The position numbers and the translations under genes are program-made. A stretch of 18,708 bases of DNA, from positions 1 to 18,708 of the forward strand of contig DLAL01000014.1 of the NCBI GenBank assembly GCA_002493945.1. Reading direction: 5' to 3'. This document shows positions 1 to 6,013 of this stretch, piece by piece; position 1 is the stretch's first letter, and every line of letters begins with the position of its first letter. The notes beneath the pieces are model-generated. The model ran no database searches. It was not told the origin of the DNA and saw nothing but the letters and a program-made list of their open reading frames with translations. This DNA is from Porphyromonadaceae bacterium UBA7048. Its GTDB lineage: Bacteria; Bacteroidota; Bacteroidia; Bacteroidales; Muribaculaceae.

Positions 1-629
1 ATGTTGTTCAGTCCGCTGAACACGCTCAGTTTGCCCAGCTTGCCGACGCCTGTGAGCAGCACGAAGCGCAGCTTGGCGTCACGCGACTTCATCACGCCGT
101 AGAATCCGCGGAGTAGCTTGCGGTTTTCCTCCATTAACGCGGCATCTTCCAGACAGTTTATAATCGGTACGTCATACTCGTCGACCAGTACCACGACAGA
201 CTTGCCGGTCTGCTCGTAGGCGCGGTCTATGAGGCCGCCGAAGCGCTGGGCGTCGGAGACCTGCGTTCCGTCGGTGCCGTATATACGCTCGTACTCGCAC
301 AGTATCTCGTTGAGGATGTCGGGCAGGTCGCCGGGGGATGTATACCGTTGGCGGCTCAGGTCGAAGTGAAGCACCGGATGCTTCTCCCACTCCTCGGGCA
401 TGAGACTGTCGATGGCAAGTCCCTTGAAGAGCTCACGGTTGCCCGAAAAGAACTCCTCGAGTGTCGACACGAGCAGGCTCTTTCCGAACCGGCGGGGGCG
501 GCTCAGGAAGTAGTACTTGGTGCCGGACACAAGATTGTATATGTCGGCGGTCTTGTCCACGTAGATGCAGCCATTGGAGCGCAGTTCGCGGAAACTCTGT
601 ATTCCGAGGGGATATTCCGATATCTTCAT
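1..629 (-). CDS. AAA-ATPase-like / PD-(D/E)XK nuclease family protein (partial, C-terminus outside window)
   Basis: Reading the minus strand from the ATG at 629 gives an uninterrupted frame of about 209 codons that runs off the window. It begins MKISEYPLGIQSFRELR and contains VDKT near residue 24, the degenerate P-loop SRPRRFGKS at about residues 43-51, a Walker B-like VVVLVDEYD at about residues 147-155, and TGVGKLGKLSVFSGLNN at the cut end. These are the hallmarks of the AAA-ATPase_like domain (PF09820) that in Bacteroidales is usually followed by a PD-(D/E)XK nuclease-like DUF1703 domain; that C-terminal part lies outside the window. The family is abundant, often multicopy, and of poorly known function; links to mobile or defence DNA are suspected but unproven. 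The gene is divergent from efp and is preceded by two tandem promoters (651-683 and 725-757). No frameshift is visible in the part present. Confidence 0.85.
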   Translation of the reverse strand, partial: MKISEYPLGIQSFRELRSNGCIYVDKTADIYNLVSGTKYYFLSRPRRFGKSLLVSTLEEFFSGNRELFKGLAIDSLMPEEWEKHPVLHFDLSRQRYTSPGDLPDILNEILCEYERIYGTDGTQVSDAQRFGGLIDRAYEQTGKSVVVLVDEYDVPIINCLEDAALMEENRKLLRGFYGVMKSRDAKLRFVLLTGVGKLGKLSVFSGLNN

Positions 630-650
630 CTCTAATTCATTTGTTGCCAG

Positions 651-683
651 CAAAGATACGAATAAGTCGAGCGTAAAACCAAA
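651..683 (-). promoter_or_regulatory. Proximal promoter of the AAA-ATPase-like gene
   Basis: On the minus strand a -33 TTTG (680-683) is followed by a 21-base spacer and a perfect -7 TATCTTTG (651-658), the Bacteroidota sigma-ABfr consensus. Transcription would start near 644, leaving a leader of about 15 bases before the ATG at 629. Confidence 0.7.
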
Positions 684-686
684 TTT
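651..686. repeat. 36-bp direct repeat, copy 1 (carries promoter)
   Basis: Positions 651-686 are identical to 725-760, an offset of 74 bases. The repeat carries a whole minus-strand promoter. Its last part, GTAAAACCAAAT (673-684), also occurs inverted at 687-698, so 673-698 is a near-perfect palindrome with a TT centre. Confidence 0.9.
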
Positions 687-724
687 ATTTGGTTTTACCG
701 AGCGGGAGTATCTAAGACGGTAGT

Positions 725-757
725 CAAAGATACGAATAAGTCGAGCGTAAAACCAAA
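725..757 (-). promoter_or_regulatory. Distal, duplicated promoter of the AAA-ATPase-like gene
   Basis: This is an exact second copy of the proximal promoter: -33 TTTG at 754-757, 21-base spacer, -7 TATCTTTG at 725-732, all on the minus strand. It lies inside a 36-base direct repeat. Either both promoters drive the same gene, or one is a duplication by-product. Confidence 0.6.
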
Positions 758-760
758 TTT
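725..760. repeat. 36-bp direct repeat, copy 2 (carries promoter)
   Basis: Exact second copy of 651-686. Its GTAAAACCAAAT (747-758) pairs as an inverted repeat with ATTTGGTTTTAC at 687-698, enclosing a 48-bp segment (699-746) that contains the distal -7 box. Confidence 0.9.
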
Positions 761-783
761 TATTAATCCGTCGTCACGAAATA

Positions 784-815
784 TTTGCCTGATTGCGAAA
801 AAATCACTAACTTCG
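784..815 (+). promoter_or_regulatory. efp promoter
   Basis: TTTG at 784-787, 20 bases, then TAACTTCG at 808-815, one base off the Bacteroidota -7 consensus TAnnTTTG. The predicted start of transcription is near 822, about 30 bases before the efp ATG. Confidence 0.6.
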
Positions 816-851
816 CGGCTCGAAGCAAGATAATTAACTCACCATATATTT

Positions 852-1418
852 ATGATAAACGCTCAAGACATCAAAAACGGCACCTGCATCCGCATGGACG
901 GCCGTCTTTACTTCGTTGTCGAATTCCTCCACGTTAAACCCGGCAAGGGCAACACCTTCATGCGTACCAAACTCAAGGACGTTGTCGACGGCCGCGTGCT
1001 CGAACGCCGCTTCAACATCGGCGAAAAGCTCGAAGACGTGCGTGTAGAACGTCGTCCCTACCAGTACCTCTATGCCGAGGGCGGTGACGACATCTTCATG
1101 AACCAGGAGACTTTCGAGCAGATTCCTATCAACAAGGATCTCGTGACCGGTGCCGCTTTCATGCTCGAAGGCGATATCGTGGAAGTTGTCAGCGACGCAT
1201 CGACCGAAACTGTCCTCTACGCTGAAATGCCTATCAAGGTGACCCGTGCCATCACGTATACCGAACCCGGCATCAAGGGTGACACCGCTACCAACACCCT
1301 CAAGCCTGCTACTGTAGAGCCCGGTGTGGAAATCCGCGTGCCCCTCTTCTGCAATATCGGCGACAAGATCCGCATCGACACACGCGACGGTTCGTACATC
1401 GAACGCGTGAAGGAATAA
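852..1418 (+). CDS. efp: Translation elongation factor P
   Basis: The 188-residue product has the full length and three-beta-barrel layout of EF-P, the tRNA-shaped factor that binds between the ribosomal P and E sites and relieves stalling at polyproline. The N-terminal KOW-like domain starts MINAQDIKNGTCIRMDG. The tip loop HVKPGKGNTF places Lys32 at the site equivalent to the modified Lys34 of E. coli EF-P. The middle domain contains EKLEDVRVERRPYQYLY, and the C-terminal OB domain ends GDKIRIDTRDGSYIERVKE, the usual EF-P signature. No epmA/epmB modification genes are visible nearby. The gene has its own promoter (784-815) and a strong terminator (1450-1498), so it is probably monocistronic. 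Confidence 0.97.
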   Translation: MINAQDIKNGTCIRMDGRLYFVVEFLHVKPGKGNTFMRTKLKDVVDGRVLERRFNIGEKLEDVRVERRPYQYLYAEGGDDIFMNQETFEQIPINKDLVTGAAFMLEGDIVEVVSDASTETVLYAEMPIKVTRAITYTEPGIKGDTATNTLKPATVEPGVEIRVPLFCNIGDKIRIDTRDGSYIERVKE

Positions 1419-1449
1419 TCTTCCGTCGTATCGTAGTATAACGCTATAA

Positions 1450-1498
1450 CGACCCGACCGAAAGTCGCCCGAGGGCGATCAGGCCGGGTCGATTTTTT
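1450..1498 (+). terminator. Intrinsic terminator after efp
   Basis: CGACCCG (1450-1456) pairs with CGGGTCG (1485-1491), and a second stem TCGCCC/GGGCGA (1465-1478) sits inside; a run of seven T follows at once. It lies 32 bases after the efp stop and separates efp from the acyltransferase. Confidence 0.9.
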
Positions 1499-1530
1499 TA
1501 ATCTGTCATTGTCCATATAAACGCACAATC

Positions 1531-2679
1531 TTGGCTATTACCGAAAAACCGCACTATGAGCTCCTTGACGGTCTGCGAGGAGTGGCTGCCCTGCTGGTGG
1601 TGCTCTACCATATAAATGAGGGTTTCGCCTTCGCATCAGGTGCTCCTGTCATCGACTTCATGAATCACGGCTATCTTGCCGTGGACTTTTTCTTCATCCT
1701 GTCGGGCTTCGTCATCGGATATGCCTACGATGACCGCTGGAGCCGCGGACTGACGCTGTGGCAGTTCGCGAAGCGCCGCCTCATCAGGCTTCATCCTATG
1801 GTGGTGGCCGGAGTGCTGCTCGGGGCGCTGGCATTCGGCATACAGGGATTCGAGAAGTGGGATCATACGGCTGTCTCGCCCTGGGCGCTCGTCGCTGCGC
1901 TGATATGCGGGCTGCTGTTCATCCCGGCCGTTCCCGGCGCCACGTACGAGGTGCGCGGCAACGGCGAGGCGTTTCCGCTCAACGGGCCGGCCTGGTCGCT
2001 GTTCTTCGAGTATATAGGCAATCTGCTGTACGCCATGCTGATACGCCGGCTTTCGACGCGTGCGCTGGCATGTTTTACGGCCGTTCTCGGTATGGGTGTG
2101 CTGTTCTTCGCGAGTTTCGATGTGTCCGGCTACGGGATGTTCGGCGTGGGATGGACCGTCGGCGGCTGGGGCTTCCTGCAGGGCTTGCTGCGCATGACAT
2201 TCCCGTTCTCGATGGGTCTGCTGATGGCGCGCACCTTCCGTCCTCGTCCGCTCAAAGGCATCTTCTGGATATGCGCCCTGGCCCTTGTCGCTGTCTTTTT
2301 TGTGCCGTATATACCTTCGTCCGGGCGCTTGTGTCTCAACGGCGTGTTCGAGTCGGGCTGCATCATCCTCGTATTTCCGGCAGTGGTCTACGTCGCAGCC
2401 TGCGGCATCGGCGAGAGCGCGCTGACGCGCCGGACCTACAACTTCATGGGTGCCATATCCTATCCTCTCTACATCACCCACTATCCTGTGATGTATCTCT
2501 TCTATGCGTGGCTCATCGACCGCCAGCTGTACACTTTCGCTCAGACATGGCCTGTGGTCATAGGCGTTGTCGCTGTCAATATCGCCATCGCGAGGCTTCT
2601 TCTGAAGTTTTATGACGAGCCTGTGCGCCGTTGGCTCACTTCGCGCAGCTCACTGACTGTCAGCAAGATAGCGAAATGA
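1531..2679 (+). CDS. Membrane acyltransferase, family 3 (OafA/OatA-like)
   Basis: The 382-residue polytopic membrane protein has about ten hydrophobic segments. Its start, ELLDGLRGVAALLVVLYHI, carries the R-X10-H motif (Arg16, His27) of acyltransferase family 3 (PF01757), followed by DFFFILSGFVIGYAY at about residues 51-65. The family moves acetyl or other acyl groups onto sugars of surface polysaccharides, LPS or peptidoglycan; the acceptor here cannot be read from the sequence. The start is TTG at 1531: no in-frame ATG or GTG is seen upstream to the efp terminator, and the next in-frame ATG (near 1660) would remove the catalytic motif. There is no SGNH domain after the membrane part, so this is the short single-domain form. 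The gene follows the efp terminator, and no clear promoter is visible for it. Confidence 0.9.
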   Translation: MAITEKPHYELLDGLRGVAALLVVLYHINEGFAFASGAPVIDFMNHGYLAVDFFFILSGFVIGYAYDDRWSRGLTLWQFAKRRLIRLHPMVVAGVLLGALAFGIQGFEKWDHTAVSPWALVAALICGLLFIPAVPGATYEVRGNGEAFPLNGPAWSLFFEYIGNLLYAMLIRRLSTRALACFTAVLGMGVLFFASFDVSGYGMFGVGWTVGGWGFLQGLLRMTFPFSMGLLMARTFRPRPLKGIFWICALALVAVFFVPYIPSSGRLCLNGVFESGCIILVFPAVVYVAACGIGESALTRRTYNFMGAISYPLYITHYPVMYLFYAWLIDRQLYTFAQTWPVVIGVVAVNIAIARLLLKFYDEPVRRWLTSRSSLTVSKIAK

Positions 2680-2712
2680 TGAAAAATTTTAATGAAAAAA
2701 GTGCTCCAAAAA

Positions 2713-2744
2713 TTTGCAAGTTTCAAAATATGTGCGTAACTTTG
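2713..2744 (+). promoter_or_regulatory. Promoter of tRNA-Pro
   Basis: TTTG at 2713-2716, a 20-base spacer and a perfect TAACTTTG at 2737-2744. The start of transcription would be near 2751, about 12 bases before the tRNA. Confidence 0.75.
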
Positions 2745-2762
2745 CATCGCTTTTGAAAAGAA

Positions 2763-2836
2763 CGGGGTGTAGCTCAGTTGGTTAGAGTACGCGTCTGGGG
2801 GGCGTGAGGTCGCTAGTTCGAGTCTAGTCACCCCGA
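2763..2836 (+). tRNA. tRNA-Pro, anticodon GGG
   Basis: The 74-base cloverleaf can be folded by eye. Acceptor stem CGGGGTG pairs with CACCCCG, followed by discriminator A. The D arm is GCTC/GAGT with a GG-containing loop. The anticodon stem CGCGT/GCGTG encloses the loop CTGGGGG, giving anticodon GGG, which reads proline CCC/CCU codons. The T arm GCTAG/CTAGT carries the loop TTCGAGT. CCA is not encoded. Three arms contain G-U pairs, a little more than usual, but nothing is broken, and promoter and terminator are both present. Confidence 0.93.
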
Positions 2837-2850
2837 CAATTACAAAAGCG

Positions 2851-2884
2851 AAAGCCGCAGGCAGAAATGCTTAGCGGCTTTTTT
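2851..2884 (+). terminator. Terminator after tRNA-Pro
   Basis: AAAGCCGC (2851-2858) pairs with GCGGCTTT (2874-2881), followed by a T run. Confidence 0.85.
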
Positions 2885-3010
2885 CATGTATGACGGGGGT
2901 ATCTCATGTATCTGCGATGAAGGTCTATGATTCCTTGCGCCGAGTGTCTTGCGCAGTAGTTAAATGACGTTAAATTAAATAAAATTTATCTTTGGTTATT
3001 CTTTTTTTAC

Positions 3011-3018
3011 TATATTTG
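3011..3018 (+). promoter_or_regulatory. -7 box of the C10 protease promoter
   Basis: TATATTTG at 3011-3018 is a perfect Bacteroidota -7 box, placing the start near 3025. The nearest TTTG (2991-2994) is only 16 bases away, shorter than the usual 19-21; it also belongs to another perfect -7-like TATCTTTG (2987-2994) that could be a second start. From the end of the tRNA terminator (2884) to here nothing else is recognisable. Confidence 0.55.
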
Positions 3019-3039
3019 TCGCAGCAACTTTTAACACAG

Positions 3040-3105
3040 CTATCTAATCAACGCTTAAACTATCAATAAACACATTAGATTATGAAACAAACGCTAATCA
3101 CCCTT
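3040..3105. repeat. Leader repeat, copy 1 (5' UTR plus first 8 codons of the C10 protease)
   Basis: Positions 3040-3105 match 5186-5251 over 66 bases with two mismatches. The repeat includes the untranslated leader, the ATG and the first eight codons. Inside it ATCTAAT (3042-3048) and ATTAGAT (3074-3080) form a 7-bp inverted repeat whose right arm ends one base before the ATG. Confidence 0.9.
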
Positions 3106-4527
3106 CTTTTCTGTGCTTCCTTCCTCATTGGGTGCACGGGCTATGAGGAAGACATTCCACAGCCTGTAGACATTCAGCAGGAGGCAGACATCACCGACGA
3201 CGTTACTGTAATTGCCAATGATGTAACGTCCGCAGAGATTGACAACATCTTGAAGTCGTTGTATGGTGAACGAGTCGCATCAAGAGATGCAGAATACGAA
3301 ACTACCATAATAAAGGACAAGGATGGAAATGATTGTATTATCAAAATCGATTTCGCAAACGATAAGGGGTTCACGCTTTTGAGCGCGACCAAAACACACG
3401 AGCCAATACTCGCCTATAGCGACCAAGGCAGCTTCAACGGAATTGACGCATTGCCGTTCCCACTGAATGAATGGTTCGAACAGACCATTGAGGATATCTC
3501 GAACTCATTTAACCTGCCCCCTGATTCTCTTCAGAAGGTTTCCCGAGTCTGGAAACTTTATGAAACCCGCAAAAAAATTATTTCTAGAGATCCGGACTAT
3601 GACCACAGCGGATTGGCCTACCTCAGCGAGGCTGAAGTAGAACGGCTGAACTCGATAGCGCAGGAAACCTTGAATGCCTTAAAAGCAGACGGCTATAGAA
3701 TATATAAAATTGATGACCATCCGGGTACGCAGGCTTTTCCGGATTTTGAAAGCACGGCAGACTTCATGATGGGTATCACTTATCCCTATTATGCCCAAGA
3801 TTACTGGGCTATATCTTACGTTGCCGAGAAGAATTGTCTGGACACTTACGGCGCCGGTCATTGCTTCAAAACCACATGGCAGCAAACAGTCGGCTATAAT
3901 CAGGCTTTTCCATTAAAACCTGGCAGCCAGTCAGAATGCATTCCAGTCGGTTGCGGATCGATTGCTGTAGGACAGGTAATGTACTACTTCAAATACCCCG
4001 CATTTTTCAATTGGGATGCAATGTCCACAGGTCCCTGGGGCAATATTACTGCATCTAACTTCCTATACGATGTATATACGAAGGTTGGCGCAAAATACAA
4101 TTCTAGCACCGGTGGAACGGAGTCCAATTTAGATGGACTCATTAAGGCATTAGATAATTATGGTTATTCTTACACGAAAATAAAAGACTCTAACATAAAC
4201 TATTCAGCTATAATATATGGTACGCCTGCAATAATGCGCAGTTATTTTGACAATGACAAGGAAAATAAGGGGCATGTATGGATAATCGAGGGTGTTCACC
4301 ACACGAATCAGTATACCGAAACCCAGATTTTTGGTTTTCCGGATGAAGACACATTCAAATCAGTATATTACGAAACTACAATACCGGTTCAGTCCACACG
4401 ATTTTACGTGAATTGGGGCTGGGGAGGTAGCTATGACGGATTCTACTATCTAACGAACTATACTCCTCGCAACCATAATTCTAATAAATTCAAGGATTCA
4501 TTAATGAGTGTCAGACCAAAAAAGTAA
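3082..4527 (+). CDS. C10 family (streptopain-like) cysteine protease lipoprotein with Spi propeptide
   Basis: The 481-residue preproprotein begins MKQTLITLLFCASFLIGC, a signal peptide with lipobox LIGC, so Cys18 should be lipidated. Residues about 20-210 resemble the Spi/propeptide domain that keeps streptopain-type enzymes inactive (GFTLLSATKTHEPILAYSD, then NEWFEQTIEDIS). The catalytic domain follows, with Cys291 in PVGCGSIAVGQVM, His398 in KGHVWIIEGV, and Asn444 in FYVNWGWGGSYDGFYYL. The three active-site blocks of peptidase family C10 (SpeB, Bacteroides fragilis Bfp proteases) are therefore intact. No type IX secretion tail is seen, and the protein stops shortly after the final beta strands. 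The gene is visibly AT-richer than its neighbours. Three bases separate its stop from the next gene, which suggests translational coupling. The likely role is a surface or periplasmic protease acting on host or bacterial proteins; the substrate is unknown. Confidence 0.92.
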   Translation: MKQTLITLLFCASFLIGCTGYEEDIPQPVDIQQEADITDDVTVIANDVTSAEIDNILKSLYGERVASRDAEYETTIIKDKDGNDCIIKIDFANDKGFTLLSATKTHEPILAYSDQGSFNGIDALPFPLNEWFEQTIEDISNSFNLPPDSLQKVSRVWKLYETRKKIISRDPDYDHSGLAYLSEAEVERLNSIAQETLNALKADGYRIYKIDDHPGTQAFPDFESTADFMMGITYPYYAQDYWAISYVAEKNCLDTYGAGHCFKTTWQQTVGYNQAFPLKPGSQSECIPVGCGSIAVGQVMYYFKYPAFFNWDAMSTGPWGNITASNFLYDVYTKVGAKYNSSTGGTESNLDGLIKALDNYGYSYTKIKDSNINYSAIIYGTPAIMRSYFDNDKENKGHVWIIEGVHHTNQYTETQIFGFPDEDTFKSVYYETTIPVQSTRFYVNWGWGGSYDGFYYLTNYTPRNHNSNKFKDSLMSVRPKK

Positions 4528-4530
4528 GTT

Positions 4531-5091
4531 ATGAAACAAATATTAATCACATTTGTAATCAGCCTGTTGAGTATTCTCTCGAGTTATGGGCAGGGATTCT
4601 ATGCAGGGCTGGAAGGTGCGCGGCTGTTTGGAGAAGAGATGTGTACGAATTGGGAAATGGGGGCGTTCGCCTCTTATTCCCATAAAACAAGCTCACGTTT
4701 CGGCTTGGAAGTACAGGCCGGACTCTACACTCAAATCTATGATGATGCGCCTGTGACGTGGGATGGCGGTCGGCCGGATGACCGAGCGAATACATTCGGT
4801 GGAAAGATTGCACTATGTGGATTTTTGAGGGTTGCCGGCCCGGTAGCAATCTTTACAGGACCTGTCGGCTCATATAATTTCTATCAAAAAGGAACGCTCA
4901 GTTCGAGCGGTGAGCGATTTGATATTTCTCTTCATCATGCAGAACTCCAGTGGCGCTTAGGACTGATGGCTGACATCCGGCGCTTCCGCATCCGGATCTG
5001 CTGGGATCACGACTTGACTTATCGCTGCGAAGAATGTCGTGACAAATTGAATGCGCTCACACTGTCGGTGGCGTTTAAACTGAAACCGTAA
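4531..5091 (+). CDS. Small secreted predicted outer-membrane beta-barrel protein, copy A
   Basis: I do not recognise a named family. The 186-residue product starts with a signal peptide (MKQILITFVISLLSILSSYG, cleavage expected near residues 20-22). The rest is rich in alternating hydrophobic/polar strands such as GFYAGLEGARLFG, FGLEVQAGLYTQIYDD, AIFTGPVGSYNFY, LQWRLGLMADIRRFRIRICW and LNALTLSVAFKL. This pattern suits an eight-stranded outer-membrane barrel or a compact secreted beta protein. It starts three bases after the protease stop, so it is almost certainly co-translated with it. Bacteroides C10 proteases and staphylococcal staphopains are known to sit beside small inhibitor genes, so an inhibitor or partner role is possible, but no inhibitor motif can be claimed. 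Copy B at 5228-5782 is about 88% identical in protein. Confidence 0.8.
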   Translation: MKQILITFVISLLSILSSYGQGFYAGLEGARLFGEEMCTNWEMGAFASYSHKTSSRFGLEVQAGLYTQIYDDAPVTWDGGRPDDRANTFGGKIALCGFLRVAGPVAIFTGPVGSYNFYQKGTLSSSGERFDISLHHAELQWRLGLMADIRRFRIRICWDHDLTYRCEECRDKLNALTLSVAFKLKP

Positions 5092-5183
5092 GCCAACTAT
5101 ATTGACGAGGTATCACTTCATCTCATGCCTGACATAGACGACCTGCTCGATTACGTCCCCGGCACGATGGCGGCCGGGGATGT
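5089..5183 (+). repeat. Tail repeat, copy A (3' region with hairpin)
   Basis: The 95 bases from the stop codon of copy A are repeated after copy B (5780-5874) with seven substitutions. The end of the unit forms a hairpin: CCCCGGC (5157-5163), 9-base loop, GCCGGGG (5173-5179). No T run follows, so it is not a standard terminator; it may protect or process the mRNA end. Confidence 0.85.
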
Positions 5184-5185
5184 AT

Positions 5186-5251
5186 CTATCTAATCAACGC
5201 TTAAACTATCAACAAACACATTAGATTATGAAACAAACGTTAATCACCCTT
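5186..5251. repeat. Leader repeat, copy 2 (in front of barrel copy B)
   Basis: This repeats the C10 protease leader and first eight codons (3040-3105) with one change in the leader (in the hairpin loop) and one in codon 5. The inverted repeat ATCTAAT (5188-5194)/ATTAGAT (5220-5226) is intact. The protease promoter itself (3011-3018) is not copied. Confidence 0.9.
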
Positions 5252-5782
5252 GTAATAAGCCTGTTGAGTATTTTCTCGTGTTACGGGCAGGGATTCTATG
5301 CCGGTCTGGAAGGTGCACGGCTGTTTGGAGATGAGTGGTGTACAAATTGGGAAATAGGTGCGTTCGCTTCATATTCTCATAGAACAAGTTCTCGTTTCGG
5401 CTTGGAAGCTCAGGCCGGACTCTACACCCAAATTTATGATGATGCGCCTGTGCATTGGCTTGGCGGCCGGCCGGATGACCGAGCGAACACATTCGGTGGA
5501 AAGATAGCGTTGTGTGGATTTTTGAGGGTTGTCGGTCCGGTGGCAATCTTTACAGGACCCGTCGGTTCATACAATTTCTATCAAAAAGGAACGCTCAGTT
5601 CGAGCGGTAAGCGATTTGATATTTCTCTTCATCATGCCGAACTTCAGTGGCGCTTAGGACTGATGGCCGACATTCGGCGCTTCCGTGTCCGGGTCTGTTG
5701 GGATCACGACTTGACTAATCGCTGGGCAGACTACAAATTGAATGCAATTACACTGTCTGTGGCGTTTAAACTGAAACCGTAA
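5228..5782 (+). CDS. Small secreted predicted outer-membrane beta-barrel protein, copy B
   Basis: The 184-residue product is a close paralogue of copy A (about 21 substitutions and a two-residue gap near residue 168, where RCEECRDKL becomes RWADYKL). Its first eight codons match the C10 protease gene better than copy A, whereas from codon 9 on (VISLLSI) it follows copy A, so the signal peptide is chimeric. Ser18 of copy A is Cys18 here, giving IFSC, a weak lipobox at the same position as the protease's lipidated Cys18. Substitutions cluster in likely loops (EE-M to DE-W, TWDGG to HWLGG), while most strand cores are unchanged, which argues for a maintained fold. No promoter is visible directly upstream, so it is probably transcribed by read-through from the protease promoter. 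Function unknown. Confidence 0.8.
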   Translation: MKQTLITLVISLLSIFSCYGQGFYAGLEGARLFGDEWCTNWEIGAFASYSHRTSSRFGLEAQAGLYTQIYDDAPVHWLGGRPDDRANTFGGKIALCGFLRVVGPVAIFTGPVGSYNFYQKGTLSSSGKRFDISLHHAELQWRLGLMADIRRFRVRVCWDHDLTNRWADYKLNAITLSVAFKLKP

Positions 5783-5874
5783 GCCAACTATACTGGCGAG
5801 GTATCACTTCGTCGCATACCTGACATAGACGACCTGCTCGATTACGCCCTCGGCACGATGGCGGCCGGGGATGT
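5780..5874 (+). repeat. Tail repeat, copy B (3' region with hairpin)
   Basis: Second copy of 5089-5183. The hairpin stem is kept: CCTCGGC (5848-5854) with GCCGGGG (5864-5870), where the single C-to-T change turns a C-G pair into a U-G pair. After this the two tails diverge; 5875-5956 is AT-rich with no recognisable feature. Confidence 0.8.
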
Positions 5875-5956
5875 GAGGATTCTCAATTATTATTAAAAAT
5901 TTGGAGGTTAAGTAAAATTTACATAACTGACATATATCGGTTCGGAAATTTCTCGT

Positions 5957-5964
5957 TATATTTG
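5957..5964 (+). promoter_or_regulatory. -7 box of the degP promoter
   Basis: TATATTTG is a perfect Bacteroidota -7 box about 50 bases before the degP ATG. No good TTTG is found at the usual distance upstream, so the -33 element is weak or a regulator may assist. Confidence 0.55.
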
Positions 5965-6013
5965 CGATAGAAACCGAAACATATAACTACAGTCTATACA
6001 CATATATATTGCA

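Noticed and set aside
2610..2831. Minus-strand open frame starting MTRLELATSRPP across tRNA-Pro
   Set aside because: It is the antisense of the tRNA and the acyltransferase 3' end. This MTRLELAT... peptide is a well-known kind of spurious tRNA-antisense annotation.
5100..5185. Short minus-strand frame in the tail repeat (IPGRHRAGDVIEQVVYVRHEMK and its copy near 5800-5874)
   Set aside because: Fewer than 30 codons between stops, no start signal or promoter, and substitutions between copies are largely non-synonymous. The hairpin explains the conservation better.
5092..5896. In-frame open extensions after both barrel stop codons (33 and 37 codons), suggesting stop read-through
   Set aside because: All seven differences between the copies in the shared part change the amino acid, six of them at codon position 2, so this frame is not under protein selection. 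At most it is a decayed former C-terminus.
2763..5956. tRNA-flanked integrated element with attachment sites
   Set aside because: I searched by eye for a copy of the tRNA 3' half downstream up to degP and found none, and there is no integrase or transposase.
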